Below, one piece after another: positions 8,738 through 17,113 of a DNA stretch of 64,000 nucleotides (positions within the stretch are counted from its first letter, which is position 1; each line of letters opens with the position of its first letter). The notes below the pieces were generated by a model that saw only the letters and a list, made by a program, of their open reading frames with translations, did not search any database and was not told the DNA's origin. The position numbers and the translations under genes are program-made. Origin of the DNA: Paraperibacillus marinus (lineage in GTDB: Bacteria; Bacillota; Bacilli; Bacillales; DSM-1321); NCBI RefSeq assembly GCF_046237605.1, contig NZ_CP143542.1, positions 3,100,001 to 3,164,000 of the forward strand, given 5' to 3'.

Positions 8738-8756
8738 GTTATATCCCCCCTTCATA

Positions 8757-8787
8757 TAGGATAGGCTGATGTGCCGCATTTGTATTC
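8757..8787 (-). promoter_or_regulatory. Sigma-G-like promoter for the two small genes
   Basis: Minus-strand -35 GAATA (8783-8787) and -10 TATCCTA (8757-8763) with a 19-bp spacer, close to the forespore consensus GHATR and CATnHTA (one mismatch in the -10). Confidence 0.35.
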
Positions 8788-8876
8788 GTTCCATTTATCT
8801 CTATAAATTCCTGAAATTTAAATTCACAATTTATACGATAATTTTAAAAAATCGTTTCAGAATGAGATATATTTTG

Positions 8877-8882
8877 TATAAT
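8877..8882 (+). promoter_or_regulatory. Probable -10 element of glcDF
   Basis: TATAAT 35 bp before the glcD start. The -35 region (GTTTCA at 8854-8859, 17-bp spacer) matches poorly, so an activator or weak basal activity is possible. Confidence 0.4.
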
Positions 8883-8916
8883 TTAAAGCAAGACACAATA
8901 AGACGGAGGAGATCGT

Positions 8917-10329
8917 TTGATTACAGCCGAAGCGAAACACAAAATTGCCTCTGTGGCGGGACCTGAAAATTTTGATGATACCGCAGCCGGGCGGCTGGTC
9001 TATTCCTATGATGCCACCCCGCAGTTCCAATCGATGCCGGATGCGGTGGTGAGCCCAAGAAATACAGAAGAAATCTCACGGATTGTTAAAATATGTGCTG
9101 AGTTTGGTATCCCTATTGTACCAAGAGGTTCGGGGACCAATCTGTGTGCAGGAACCTGTCCCACTGAGGGAGGCATTGTCCTGCTTTTTAAGCACATGGA
9201 TAAGATACTTGAAATTGACGAAGACAATTTGACCATAACTGTCCAGCCCGGCTGTATAACTCTTGATTTAATACATGCAGTTGAACAAAGAAATCTTTTT
9301 TATCCGCCCGACCCCAGCTCCATGAAAATCTCGACAATCGGCGGCAACATCAATGAAAACTCCGGCGGTCTGCGCGGTCTGAAGTATGGGGTAACCCGGG
9401 ATTATGTGCTGGGTCTTGAGATTGTCCTGCCAAACGGGGACATTATCAGGACCGGAGGGAAGCTTGCCAAGGATGTTGCCGGCTATGACCTGACACGTCT
9501 GTTTACAGGCTCGGAAGGAACACTTGGCATCATTACAGAGGCCACTCTAAAGCTTATCCCGCCGCCAGAGACTACAAGTACCCTTCTTGCTCAATATCAA
9601 GATATAGAGGCGGCTGCACGGAGCGTTTCCAAGATTATTGCCGCAAAAATCATTCCAGCCACCCTTGAATTCCTCGACCAGCCTACACTGGAAGTGGTCG
9701 AAGACTTTGCCCGTGTTGGACTGCCGACAGATGTAAAGGCCGTCCTGCTGATCGAACAGGATGGTTCCCCTGAACTCGTCGGTAAGCATATGGACAGCAT
9801 CGCTGAGATCTGCAAACGTAACGGAGCAGTAAGCGTTCAGCTGGCAGAAAGCGAAGAAGATGCCGACAGGCTGAGAACCGCCAGGAGATCTGCCTTGTCG
9901 GCCCTTGCAAGACTGAAGCCGACAACCATCCTGGAGGATGCAACCGTCCCCCGGTCCGAAATTGCTAAAATGGTCATGGCCATAAATGAAATCGCTGTCA
10001 AATATAATCTGAAAATCTGTACGTTTGGCCATGCTGGTGATGGTAATCTCCATCCTACCTGTCCAACGGACTCAAGAGATAAGGAAGAAATCCACAGAGT
10101 GGAAAAAGCTTTTGCAGAAATATTTGAAAAAGCGGTGGAACTTGGCGGGACCATAACAGGGGAACATGGAGTAGGAGAAATGAAGGCACCCTTCCTCGAA
10201 TTAAAGCTTGGAAGTGCCGGAATCGCCGCGATGAAACACATTAAGCAAGCCTTTGATCCTTTAAATATTATGAATCCAGGAAAAATCTTTGCGAAGGAAG
10301 CCAGGAAAAGGGTGGTGATCTCTAAATGA
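8917..10329 (+). CDS. glcD: Glycolate/2-hydroxyacid oxidase FAD subunit GlcD
   Basis: A 470-residue FAD flavoprotein of the VAO/PCMH family, oxidising glycolate or another 2-hydroxyacid. The FAD-binding domain (about 40-220) carries PRGSGTNLCAGTCPTEGG and SSMKISTIGGNI; the C-terminal cap and FAD-oxidase domain has FGHAGDGNLHPT and GGTITGEHGVGEMK. The start is TTG at 8917 with GGAGGA five bases upstream. The stop overlaps the glcF start as ATGA. The pair matches ysfC-ysfD in B. subtilis; D-lactate dehydrogenases of the same fold are the alternative, but the glcF partner favours a glycolate-oxidase type complex. Confidence 0.92.
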   Translation: MITAEAKHKIASVAGPENFDDTAAGRLVYSYDATPQFQSMPDAVVSPRNTEEISRIVKICAEFGIPIVPRGSGTNLCAGTCPTEGGIVLLFKHMDKILEIDEDNLTITVQPGCITLDLIHAVEQRNLFYPPDPSSMKISTIGGNINENSGGLRGLKYGVTRDYVLGLEIVLPNGDIIRTGGKLAKDVAGYDLTRLFTGSEGTLGIITEATLKLIPPPETTSTLLAQYQDIEAAARSVSKIIAAKIIPATLEFLDQPTLEVVEDFARVGLPTDVKAVLLIEQDGSPELVGKHMDSIAEICKRNGAVSVQLAESEEDADRLRTARRSALSALARLKPTTILEDATVPRSEIAKMVMAINEIAVKYNLKICTFGHAGDGNLHPTCPTDSRDKEEIHRVEKAFAEIFEKAVELGGTITGEHGVGEMKAPFLELKLGSAGIAAMKHIKQAFDPLNIMNPGKIFAKEARKRVVISK

Positions 10330-11660
10330 TCTCATCTTTAGAATCAAAAGCCATTTCAGAAGAATTCAAAGTGAGAATGGACGAGGATGAGCTCCTTAAT
10401 TGTATGAGATGCGGATTCTGCCTGCCTTCCTGCCCTACTTACATTGCCTCTGGGAATGATGAAGCCCAGTCACCGAGAGGCAGGATTGCCTTAATGAAAG
10501 CCGTGGCAGACGGGATTATTGACTGGGATGGAGATGTGGATCGTTCATTAAGCCAATGTCTCGGCTGCCGCGCCTGCGAACCAGTATGCCCGTCCGGGGT
10601 GAAATATGGACACTTGCTGGAGGAAGCTCGTGACATTATCCACCAGAACAAAAAGCACTCCGCTCCGGTCCGCGCAGTCAGGAATACCGTTTTTAACGGT
10701 TTGTTTCCCCGGCAGGACAGGATGCGGCAGCTCACCGGTCTCATTGGCCTTTATCAAAGTTCGGGCCTGCAGCATGCAGTGAGGAAAATCGGTTTTTTAA
10801 AGCTGTTTCCCGGCAATCTGGAACAGATGGAAAAAACTCTCCCCGCTGTTCCGCGAAGGAGGGAATTGTCAAAGAGACCACAATACCTGGAACCGGACGG
10901 CAAAAAGACGGCCCGGGTCGCCTTTTTCAGCGGCTGCTTAATGGATACTTTATTTCTGAAGACAAATGACCGCACAATGAAATTGCTTCAGCTTGCAGGC
11001 TGCGAAATAGTCATACCCGAAAATCAGGCCTGCTGCGGCGCTCTTCATGGCCACAGCGGTGAAAAGGAAGGTGCAAAAGAGCTGGCAAGGCGGAACATCC
11101 TGGCTTTTGAGGAACTGCACGCTGATTATATCATCACCAATGCCGGAGGCTGCGGCGCTTTTCTGAAGGATTATGACGTCCTGCTGCAGGATGATCCCGC
11201 ATGGGGAGAACGTGCGGTTTCTTTCACAGAAAAGATTAAAGACATTACCCAGATTTTGTTTGAAATGGACTTCCACAAAAATTTTAACCTTTATTTAGAA
11301 GGGGGAGTCATAACCTATCAGGATTCCTGTCATCTTAAAAATGTGATGAAAACAGAAAGTGCCCCGCGTCAGCTGCTGAAATCCATAAATGGGATTGAAT
11401 TTCGTGAAATGAAGGATGCAGGAAGCTGCTGTGGTTCGGCCGGGGTTTACAATATCGTGGAGCCGGAGATGTCCATGAAGATCCTTGATAGCAAGATGAA
11501 AAACGTCAGAGATGTTGTTCCAGATATGATCGTCACGGCCAATCCAGGCTGTCTGCTCCAGATGAAGCTTGGAATCCAGCGGGAGGGGCTGGAGGAAAGG
11601 ATAGAGGCTGTGCATATCGCAGATCTTCTGTACCTGGCAGCTGGCCAAAAAAGTATATAA
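10326..11660 (+). CDS. glcF: Glycolate oxidase iron-sulfur subunit GlcF
   Basis: A 444-residue electron-transfer subunit. Two ferredoxin motifs near the N terminus (CMRCGFCLPSCP and CLGCRACEPVCP) bind two 4Fe-4S clusters. Two CCG domains follow, with CCGALHGHSG near residue 237 and CCGSAGVYN near residue 370, typical of heterodisulfide-reductase-like subunits. It should pass electrons from GlcD flavin toward quinone at the membrane. Translationally coupled to glcD through a 4-bp overlap. No clear terminator follows. Confidence 0.92.
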   Translation: MISSLESKAISEEFKVRMDEDELLNCMRCGFCLPSCPTYIASGNDEAQSPRGRIALMKAVADGIIDWDGDVDRSLSQCLGCRACEPVCPSGVKYGHLLEEARDIIHQNKKHSAPVRAVRNTVFNGLFPRQDRMRQLTGLIGLYQSSGLQHAVRKIGFLKLFPGNLEQMEKTLPAVPRRRELSKRPQYLEPDGKKTARVAFFSGCLMDTLFLKTNDRTMKLLQLAGCEIVIPENQACCGALHGHSGEKEGAKELARRNILAFEELHADYIITNAGGCGAFLKDYDVLLQDDPAWGERAVSFTEKIKDITQILFEMDFHKNFNLYLEGGVITYQDSCHLKNVMKTESAPRQLLKSINGIEFREMKDAGSCCGSAGVYNIVEPEMSMKILDSKMKNVRDVVPDMIVTANPGCLLQMKLGIQREGLEERIEAVHIADLLYLAAGQKSI

Positions 11661-11705
11661 CGGCCGGAAAAGGGAAAAACACCAAAAAGTTTTGTGCATT
11701 CTGCT

Positions 11706-11735
11706 TCATACTATCCTCATTCACTCTGCATACTA
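11706..11735 (+). promoter_or_regulatory. Sigma-G-like promoter of the SASP gene
   Basis: A -10 CATACTA (11729-11735), a full match to the sigma-G CATnHTA consensus, with TCATA 18 bp upstream as -35. Another CATACTA occurs at 11707-11713 without a good -35. Confidence 0.45.
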
Positions 11736-11741
11736 GTACTA

Positions 11742-11760
11742 CAGAGAATTTGATTCTCTG
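11742..11760 (+). repeat. Perfect inverted repeat in the SASP leader
   Basis: CAGAGAAT and ATTCTCTG separated by 3 bp, just downstream of the sigma-G-like -10 and 13 bp before the Shine-Dalgarno GGAGGT. It could be an operator or a 5' mRNA stabilising hairpin. Confidence 0.5.
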
Positions 11761-11785
11761 ATGCTGATTATGCGGAGGTAATACG

Positions 11786-11977
11786 ATGGCAAGAAGAAAT
11801 TCACTGCTGGTGCCTGGCGTAGAACAATTCCTTGATCAATATAAATATGAAATCGCTCAGGAATTCGGAGTAAACCTTGGCGCTGATGAAGTATCCCGTG
11901 CCAATGGCTCTGTGGGCGGAGAAATCACAAAACGCCTGGTTGCTCAAGCTCAGTCACAGCTAAATGGAAACCAATAA
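11786..11977 (+). CDS. Alpha/beta-type small acid-soluble spore protein
   Basis: A 63-residue DNA-binding SASP that coats forespore DNA and protects it from UV and hydrolysis. It carries the family blocks YEIAQEFGVNLGADEVSRAN, containing the germination-protease cleavage region (EFGV), and GSVGGEITKRLVAQAQ near the C terminus. GGAGGT lies 6 nt before the ATG. Single-gene unit behind a sigma-G-like promoter, expected in the forespore. Which of the several ssp paralogs it is cannot be decided. Confidence 0.95.
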   Translation: MARRNSLLVPGVEQFLDQYKYEIAQEFGVNLGADEVSRANGSVGGEITKRLVAQAQSQLNGNQ

Positions 11978-11996
11978 TAATTGAATAACATGGTCT

Positions 11997-12024
11997 AAAA
12001 AAGAGGCCGGCATTCGCCGTCCTC
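11997..12024 (-). terminator. Terminator of sigI-rsgI
   Basis: Minus-strand hairpin of GAGGACGGC with GCCGGCCTC (one mismatch, 4-base loop) followed by TTTTTT, directly after the rsgI stop. Confidence 0.8.
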
Positions 12025-12028
12025 CTAT

Positions 12029-13192
12029 CTATTTACCCTTCTTTTCCTTATGTGGATGTTCAGGCTTTGGTTTTCCCTTTTTATCTTTTTGCTTTTCTTT
12101 TGGTTTTTCATTTTTTTCTTTCATTGGTGGAGCTGGTTTCACATGTTTATGGGGTATCCCTGGGGAAGGTTTTTCCCTGGATGCATGCTTTGGGGCGTTG
12201 TGAACCACTTTTTCATATTTTTGTTGTCCCTGCTTTTTCTCTTCAGCAGCCTTGTTTTTATGTCCGCTGTTTTGCTTTTTGGGCTTTTCCCGGCCCGGCG
12301 GAGATACCGGCTTCTGCTTATTTTTACTCCATGCAGCAGGGTGCTGCTTGTTTTTATTAGCAGCTGCAGGGTTCTGTTTATTTTTGTCGGCTGTGACGGC
12401 CTTCTCCTGTTCGGCACCGGCCTTTGGTACAGCCTGTTTTACCGCCTTATCCTGCTTAATCGGCGTCCTGCCGTTTTCTTTTACCCTGGAAGCTTGGGGA
12501 ATCTTATCTTTTGGCTTTTTTGTTTCCCTGTCTTCCCTCTTTTTCATGTATATACCTGTTGAAACACCCTTTTCCTTTGCCTTAGTGCGGTCGGCAGGTG
12601 TAGCTCTGATGGAAGTGACTTTAGTGGATGGGGCTTCTTTTTTTATATCGGCTTCCGTTTTTTTAACCGAATCATTCAGTCTGCTTTGCAGTTCTTTGGA
12701 ATCATCAAGCGGTACAGCCGCAAGGATGATTTCATCCTCATCCTTCAAGTATCCGCTCTTCCTGCTTTCTGCCAGGATAATATCCATGACCTTTTGGACA
12801 CTTTTGTCCTTCCAGCTGGCAAGACGGGTTTTCAGCTTTTTTCCGTCACCATTGAGTCCATGGAGATTAATGACCTTCAATTCGTCATCTAAGCTAAGCT
12901 CAAAGCTCGGGTTTACATCAAGAGTCATGTAGGCTGAAGCTTCCTTTGAAGAAAACATCGGAAGCAATCCAAGTATCAGCAGGAACACAGCAGCTGCGGA
13001 CAGAAGAACCGCATTGCGGCGTCTCGAAAAATTTACTTTTCCAATCCTCTTGCCCTCATGCACCGGGTTAAAACTGATTTCCTCACCCACACTATAACTG
13101 CCATGCTCATTATATGCCTTAAGAAATTGGCCATCAGGGGTTAATAATGTTACAAAGCGGCTGTTGATGTCCATGACGATGCCTTTTTTCAT
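12029..13192 (-). CDS. rsgI: Anti-sigma-I factor RsgI
   Basis: A 387-residue single-pass membrane protein that holds SigI inactive. The cytoplasmic RsgI N-terminal domain is about residues 1-55 (MDINSRFVTLLTPDG, SVGEEISF), the membrane segment about 60-80, and the juxtamembrane external domain (ASAYMTLDVNPSFELSLDD) about 85-200. The tail from about 205 to the end is very rich in Lys, Pro, Gln and Asn, with near-repeats of NKNKQ-PAA type; unlike clostridial RsgI it has no carbohydrate-binding module. Its start overlaps the sigI stop by 4 bp. Confidence 0.93.
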   Translation of the reverse strand: MKKGIVMDINSRFVTLLTPDGQFLKAYNEHGSYSVGEEISFNPVHEGKRIGKVNFSRRRNAVLLSAAAVFLLILGLLPMFSSKEASAYMTLDVNPSFELSLDDELKVINLHGLNGDGKKLKTRLASWKDKSVQKVMDIILAESRKSGYLKDEDEIILAAVPLDDSKELQSRLNDSVKKTEADIKKEAPSTKVTSIRATPADRTKAKEKGVSTGIYMKKREDRETKKPKDKIPQASRVKENGRTPIKQDKAVKQAVPKAGAEQEKAVTADKNKQNPAAANKNKQHPAAWSKNKQKPVSPPGREKPKKQNSGHKNKAAEEKKQGQQKYEKVVHNAPKHASREKPSPGIPHKHVKPAPPMKEKNEKPKEKQKDKKGKPKPEHPHKEKKGK

Positions 13193-13941
13193 TCTTCCAG
13201 CACCCCTTTTATATAATCCTTCATAAATATATAATCCCCAGATAATATTAGTGCAATTGCTATGATATATTTTCGGTTGCGTTCAATGGTTTTGCGGCTG
13301 ACCGCCACCCGCTTTTCCAGCTGCTTGATCGGCAGCCGTTTTTTCTCAGCCAGCAAATCACCAAGCTCTTTATCCTCTGCAATCAGCATCGCTATAGAAA
13401 TAGCGTTTTTTCTTGCATCAGCATGCTTGGGGCCGTTCTCTGCCAAATCGCTGAAAGCGACTTCGTACCCGGCAAGCTCAGCCTGGAACCTCATGATTTC
13501 TTCTCTTCTCCGTTCAGCCTCTTGATGCTGGTTATATTCATCCAATGACTTTTCAGCATCGTAAAGCTGCTCTTTTTCAAGATTATCATCCCTGCCGGCA
13601 AGATCTGCGGAAAATTGGCGGTGTTTCGCCTGGCTCCTGATATAATCGATGATTCTCCTTTTAATCAGGGTTTCTGCAAATGAAAGGAGAGAACGCCCTT
13701 TATCAGGACTGTACTTATCGATGGCTTCGTTGAAGGCAATAAGACCAATGCTAAATTCATCATCTGATTGGTGGATGTATCTTTTGCAAACAGACGAAAC
13801 AGTTTTTGCAATAAATGGCTTAAAGCTTTCGATTAATTCGTTGCGGAGAGCGCCGTCACCTCTTTGGATGTTTAAAATAGTTTCATCCAGTGATTGCTTC
13901 CGTTTAAAAGCGGTAAATAACAAACTTAGCATCAGTCTCAC
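13189..13941 (-). CDS. sigI: RNA polymerase sigma factor SigI
   Basis: A 250-residue alternative sigma factor. It has the SigI hallmarks: FKPFIAKTVSSVCKRYIH, a sigma-2 region with DDEFSIGLIAFNEAIDKYSPDKGRS-type residues (about 62-86) and a C-terminal HTH (VSRKTIERNRKYI). In B. subtilis SigI responds to heat and envelope stress and drives wall genes such as lytE and mreBH. GTG at 13941 aligns best with the B. subtilis N terminus; ATG at 13932 has a better-spaced GGGGTG and is an alternative. A TATAAT-like -10 lies in the 30 bp upstream. Confidence 0.93.
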   Translation of the reverse strand: MRLMLSLLFTAFKRKQSLDETILNIQRGDGALRNELIESFKPFIAKTVSSVCKRYIHQSDDEFSIGLIAFNEAIDKYSPDKGRSLLSFAETLIKRRIIDYIRSQAKHRQFSADLAGRDDNLEKEQLYDAEKSLDEYNQHQEAERRREEIMRFQAELAGYEVAFSDLAENGPKHADARKNAISIAMLIAEDKELGDLLAEKKRLPIKQLEKRVAVSRKTIERNRKYIIAIALILSGDYIFMKDYIKGVLEE

Positions 13942-14297
13942 CCCTATCCATACCGAACATTATATCATAGAGTACAATATTATATTCTAAGGATAGGCTT
14001 TTAAAAATCCAGCCCCGAAAGTGCTGATTTTGATATCCTGCTTTGCTTTTGCAGCAGTCCCGCCTGAACAATGCCTGCATCACTTCATCCCGCTTAAGTG
14101 ATCAATCAGTCCATTCCTCCTCCCTTGCCTGCTTGAAATATGTAAGCGGCCCGCCAAGAACACCTATACGCTGGCTATCTGTCCTTTTAAGGGGGTAATG
14201 GGAAAAATATAGCATTCTACGCACTAAACAGGTATTAAGTACGATGAAAAACATCCGGATAATAAAGAAACCTTCCCTGTGCAGCTTGGGAAAGCGT
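13942..14297. other. Intergenic, no gene seen
   Basis: About 355 bp upstream of sigI. Apart from the putative sigI promoter (TATAAT-like at its left end) only short open frames without convincing ribosome binding sites were found on either strand. Confidence 0.5.
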
Positions 14298-14414
14298 CTA
14301 CCATTCCTCAGTACTCTCTAATAATTGGTCTATATCTATCTTGCAGCAGCTGCCGGAATCAATCGGTTCATCCATCGTGGCTTCAAGCAGCCGGTCTATA
14401 TCTATCATCATCAT
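14298..14414 (-). CDS. Putative 38-aa acidic peptide with internal repeat
   Basis: A 38-codon ORF below the usual size cut-off. It contains an internal duplication, IDIDRLLEAT near the start and IDIDQLLEST near the end, joined by a linker with a CC pair. GGAGGT stands 11-12 bp before the first of three in-frame ATGs, a slightly long spacing. A sigma-I-like promoter lies 45-75 bp upstream and sigI itself is the next gene on this strand. The family is not recognised. The repeat at both the DNA and protein level argues against a random ORF, but translation is unproven. Confidence 0.45.
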   Translation of the reverse strand: MMMIDIDRLLEATMDEPIDSGSCCKIDIDQLLESTEEW

Positions 14415-14458
14415 AGCGGTGCATGCACCTCCGTATTATGTAAATTTTCTTACTATAC

Positions 14459-14489
14459 TGTTCGGGGCAAGCTATTGATATAAGGGGGT
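14459..14489 (-). promoter_or_regulatory. Candidate sigma-I promoter
   Basis: Minus strand: A-rich tract, then ACCCCC (14484-14489) and CGAACA (14459-14464) with a 19-bp spacer. The described SigI promoter type has a run of C in the -35 and CGA in the -10 with an A-tract upstream. It points toward the 38-codon ORF and then sigI. Confidence 0.45.
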
Positions 14490-14668
14490 TATTTGTTGTT
14501 TTTTAGAAAAATTTGACGAAGGAGAAAATGAATTTCTTTAGATTCCCATTTTATCCTAAGCTGAAACAGAGGCATTTCTCCTGGGCAATACTATTCAAAT
14601 ATTATTTCTTCCTTTTGAGGATTATATAAATAATAGACAATTTAGGATGTTACCTGTTAGTATCGTTG

Positions 14669-14682
14669 TTAAAGCGTTTTCT
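14669..14682 (+). promoter_or_regulatory. cre-like site (CcpA)
   Basis: TTAAAGCGTTTTCT matches 13 of 14 positions of the cre consensus TGWAARCGYTWNCW. It lies about 50 bp before the permease start, where CcpA would repress in the presence of glucose. Confidence 0.45.
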
Positions 14683-14732
14683 TAAATATTTCAGAATAAC
14701 ATCTTAGTGTAACGAAAAAGGAGAAGATATGT

Positions 14733-16109
14733 ATGAGCAGCAAGAGCAATGAATTGCATCGCGGCCTTGAGGAAAGGCATATAACCTTGATGTCCCTTGG
14801 TGCTGCCATAGGGGTCGGTTTATTTCTGGGGTCGGCCAATGCCATTAAACTGGCAGGTCCAGGTATCTTGTTTGCCTATTCCCTTGGCGGTTTGATCATC
14901 TTTTTTATCATGAGGGCGCTTGGAGAAATGGCTATACATAATCCTGTGGCAGGTTCGTTCAGCCGCTATGCCAATAACTACATCGGTCCCCTGGCTGGAT
15001 ATATAACAGGCTGGAATTACTGGTTCCTGTGGATAGTAACATGCATGGCTGAAATTACAGCGGTCGGCATTTATATGGAGTTCTGGTTCCCGGGTACGCC
15101 CAGATGGCTCTGGGCACTGGCTGCGCTTGTAATCATGACTGGTGTAAACTTCCTTGCAGTCAAGGCGTATGGAGAACTTGAGTTTTGGTTTGCCTTGATA
15201 AAAATTGTGACCATCGTTCTGATGATCATCATCGGTGCGGGCATGATCATTTTCGGACTCGGCCTCGGAGGCGAGCCTGCGGGCATAAGCAATCTGTATA
15301 AACATGGCGGCTTTTTCCCGAATGGGATTACAGGTGTATTGATGTCCCTTCAGATGGTAATGTTCGCTTATCTCGGCATTGAAATGATCGGCGTGACAGC
15401 TGGAGAAGTAAAAAATCCTAAAAAATCAATTTCCCGCGCCATTGATTCTGTTTTCTGGCGCATCCTGATTTTTTATGTTCTCTCACTCGGAGTCATCATG
15501 TCGATTTATCCATGGGATAAAATTGGGGAACAGGGCAGCCCGTTTGTACTGACATTTGAAAAAATCGGGATACCCGGTGCTGCCGGAATCATAAATTTTG
15601 TCGTCCTGACAGCCGCTCTTTCTTCCTGCAACAGCGGGATCTTCAGTACCGGCAGGATGCTGTTCAATCTTGCACAGCAGGGCGAAGCGCCTAAAAGCTA
15701 TGGAATAACGAACAAACGGGGTGTGCCGGGAACAGCGATTCTTGTTTCGGCTGCCGCCCTGCTTGCCGGTGTCTGCCTCAATTATCTTGTACCCGAAAAA
15801 GTGTTCACCTGGGTTACAAGCATAGCGACATTCGGGGCAATCTGGACATGGGGGACCATTTTGATTTCCCAGCTGAAATTCAGAAAAGCTCTCGATTCCA
15901 CTGATGTAAGACAAATGAGCTACAAAATGCCGCTGTATCCTATCAGTTCATATATTTCTCTGGCATTCCTTGCTTTGGTGATCTGTGTGATGGCTTACTT
16001 CCCAGATACCAGGATCGCCCTGATTGTCGGACCGATCTGGATTCTTCTGCTCGTTGCTTTTTTCTTCGGAAAAGGATTGCACCGCAGAAAAAGTGACCAT
16101 TTAAAATAA
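14733..16109 (+). CDS. Amino acid permease (APC superfamily, AAT family)
   Basis: A 458-residue permease with 12 predicted membrane helices. The N terminus GLEERHITLMSLGAAIG and the following G-rich first helix, plus the conserved EMAIHNPVAGSFSRYA block, are typical of the AAT family (AapA, proline and aromatic permeases of Bacillus). Substrate is not predictable. AAGGAG precedes the ATG at 14733. Single gene, with a cre-like site in front and a long hairpin behind. Confidence 0.92.
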   Translation: MSSKSNELHRGLEERHITLMSLGAAIGVGLFLGSANAIKLAGPGILFAYSLGGLIIFFIMRALGEMAIHNPVAGSFSRYANNYIGPLAGYITGWNYWFLWIVTCMAEITAVGIYMEFWFPGTPRWLWALAALVIMTGVNFLAVKAYGELEFWFALIKIVTIVLMIIIGAGMIIFGLGLGGEPAGISNLYKHGGFFPNGITGVLMSLQMVMFAYLGIEMIGVTAGEVKNPKKSISRAIDSVFWRILIFYVLSLGVIMSIYPWDKIGEQGSPFVLTFEKIGIPGAAGIINFVVLTAALSSCNSGIFSTGRMLFNLAQQGEAPKSYGITNKRGVPGTAILVSAAALLAGVCLNYLVPEKVFTWVTSIATFGAIWTWGTILISQLKFRKALDSTDVRQMSYKMPLYPISSYISLAFLALVICVMAYFPDTRIALIVGPIWILLLVAFFFGKGLHRRKSDHLK

Positions 16110-16158
16110 CATAAACAAAGAGAGCTGCCAGCATCATTGGCAGCTCTCTTTGTTTATG
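16110..16158. terminator. Long bidirectional terminator
   Basis: A perfect stem of about 21 bp (CATAAACAAAGAGAGCTGCC with its complement) around a 7-base loop, directly after the permease stop. The outer end overlaps the edge of repeat C1. Confidence 0.8.
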
Positions 16159-16296
16159 TGGGAAAGGGGCGGAGCTGCATGTACTATAAGGCTTCCTGCA
16201 GCCAGGTGTGAAAAAATCATTCATCTTGCTGGCATTCCTGCCTGCGCCTTCCTCCGCTCCACCCCCTTATGGTGTTTATTCCTGCTCTAGACCAGG
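16158..16296 (-). repeat. Dispersed repeat family C, copy C1
   Basis: Reverse-complement copy of the element also seen at 19651, 55442 and 61136. Read on the minus strand it starts GAGCAGGAATAAACACC, has GGGGGTGGAGC near its 5' side and GCTCCGCCCC near its 3' side (able to pair over 10 bp with one G-U), and the shared core GGAATGCCAGCAAGAT. Confidence 0.75.
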
Positions 16297-16340
16297 GGCG
16301 TTTCCATGTATGGATTGCGGGTACAAAAATCATGTTTATT

Positions 16341-16997
16341 TTATGCAGGGATTTTTTTTCGCCTGATTTTCTTATAAAGGCGGTAGCCCTTCCTAACCGA
16401 ATCAACTATCATAAATGGGAGTGGCGGATGAAATCTGTATATGAGCGGCTTGTAAATCCGGTAGTATGCCTTCTTCATATCCGGCCACTTACTGCAGTAT
16501 CCTGACTTATAAAAATCCGAAATATCTATAATATAGCCCCTGTCTTCCTTCATGGCCACGTTCTTTCCATGTACATCAAAAGGGTTAAGCCCCTTTTGTC
16601 TTGCAAAATGCAATGCCTCTTCAATGTCCCGGATGACTCCCTCAGGTATCTGTATTCCTTGAATCAGAGCGTTGAATAAGGTGATGCCTTCTATTTTCTT
16701 CAGTATTAGGTACGTATTTCCAGATCCATACAGCTCTGAGTAGGCAGGATGCCTTCCCAGACGTTCATAAACGGTGATTTCTTTTTTCAGTGCATCCAAA
16801 TTCCTGGCATATACCTTAACCACCCAGTCTGGCTTTGATTCGTGTGTAAAAACGGCAGCATAATTACCATTCCCTAACAGCTTCCATTGTTTTGCCCGGC
16901 TGTCCACGATAATCGGTTCAAACGGATTGACAGAACGAAGGCTGATCTGGGGCAGCAAACTGGTTTCAATTAATTCTTTAAAATCTCTTACGCTCAT
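16341..16997 (-). CDS. Small protein kinase-like protein (YrzF-like)
   Basis: A 218-residue minimal kinase fold. A glycine-rich loop (GNGNYAAVF) at about 43, the ATP-binding lysine in WVVKVY, the catalytic loop DVHGKNVAM near residue 143 in place of HRD-N, and IDISDF as the DFG equivalent are visible. Bud32/RIO-like proteins and B. subtilis YrzF share this reduced layout. No membrane segment. It may phosphorylate proteins or small metabolites; nothing in the neighbourhood fixes a substrate. Confidence 0.7.
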   Translation of the reverse strand: MSVRDFKELIETSLLPQISLRSVNPFEPIIVDSRAKQWKLLGNGNYAAVFTHESKPDWVVKVYARNLDALKKEITVYERLGRHPAYSELYGSGNTYLILKKIEGITLFNALIQGIQIPEGVIRDIEEALHFARQKGLNPFDVHGKNVAMKEDRGYIIDISDFYKSGYCSKWPDMKKAYYRIYKPLIYRFHPPLPFMIVDSVRKGYRLYKKIRRKKIPA

Positions 16998-17083
16998 AAG
17001 AACTCCTTCTTTAATTGGGCAACTGCTTCACTATGTATGATCCGGCCTTAAAATCATACCACAAAAAGCTCGTCAGACAGAAG

Positions 17084-17111
17084 AAAGGGAGCCAAAAAGC
17101 AGCTCCCTTTT
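17084..17111. terminator. Bidirectional terminator
   Basis: Hairpin of GGGAGC with GCTCCC flanked by A-rich and T-rich arms, directly after the TerC-family stop. Confidence 0.7.
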
Positions 17112-17113
17112 TA

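Noticed and set aside
9547..10241. Minus-strand ORFs inside glcD
   Set aside because: Shadows of a clearly coding gene; no binding site and no domain.
12050..12932. Long plus-strand open frames opposite rsgI
   Set aside because: They are the complement of the Lys/Pro-rich RsgI tail, giving Phe/Leu-rich nonsense; no RBS or family similarity.
14528..14629. 33-codon ORF starting MNFFRFPF with GGAG upstream
   Set aside because: The SD is only 3 nt from the ATG, the protein is just aromatic residues from AT-rich DNA, and it lies in the permease promoter region.
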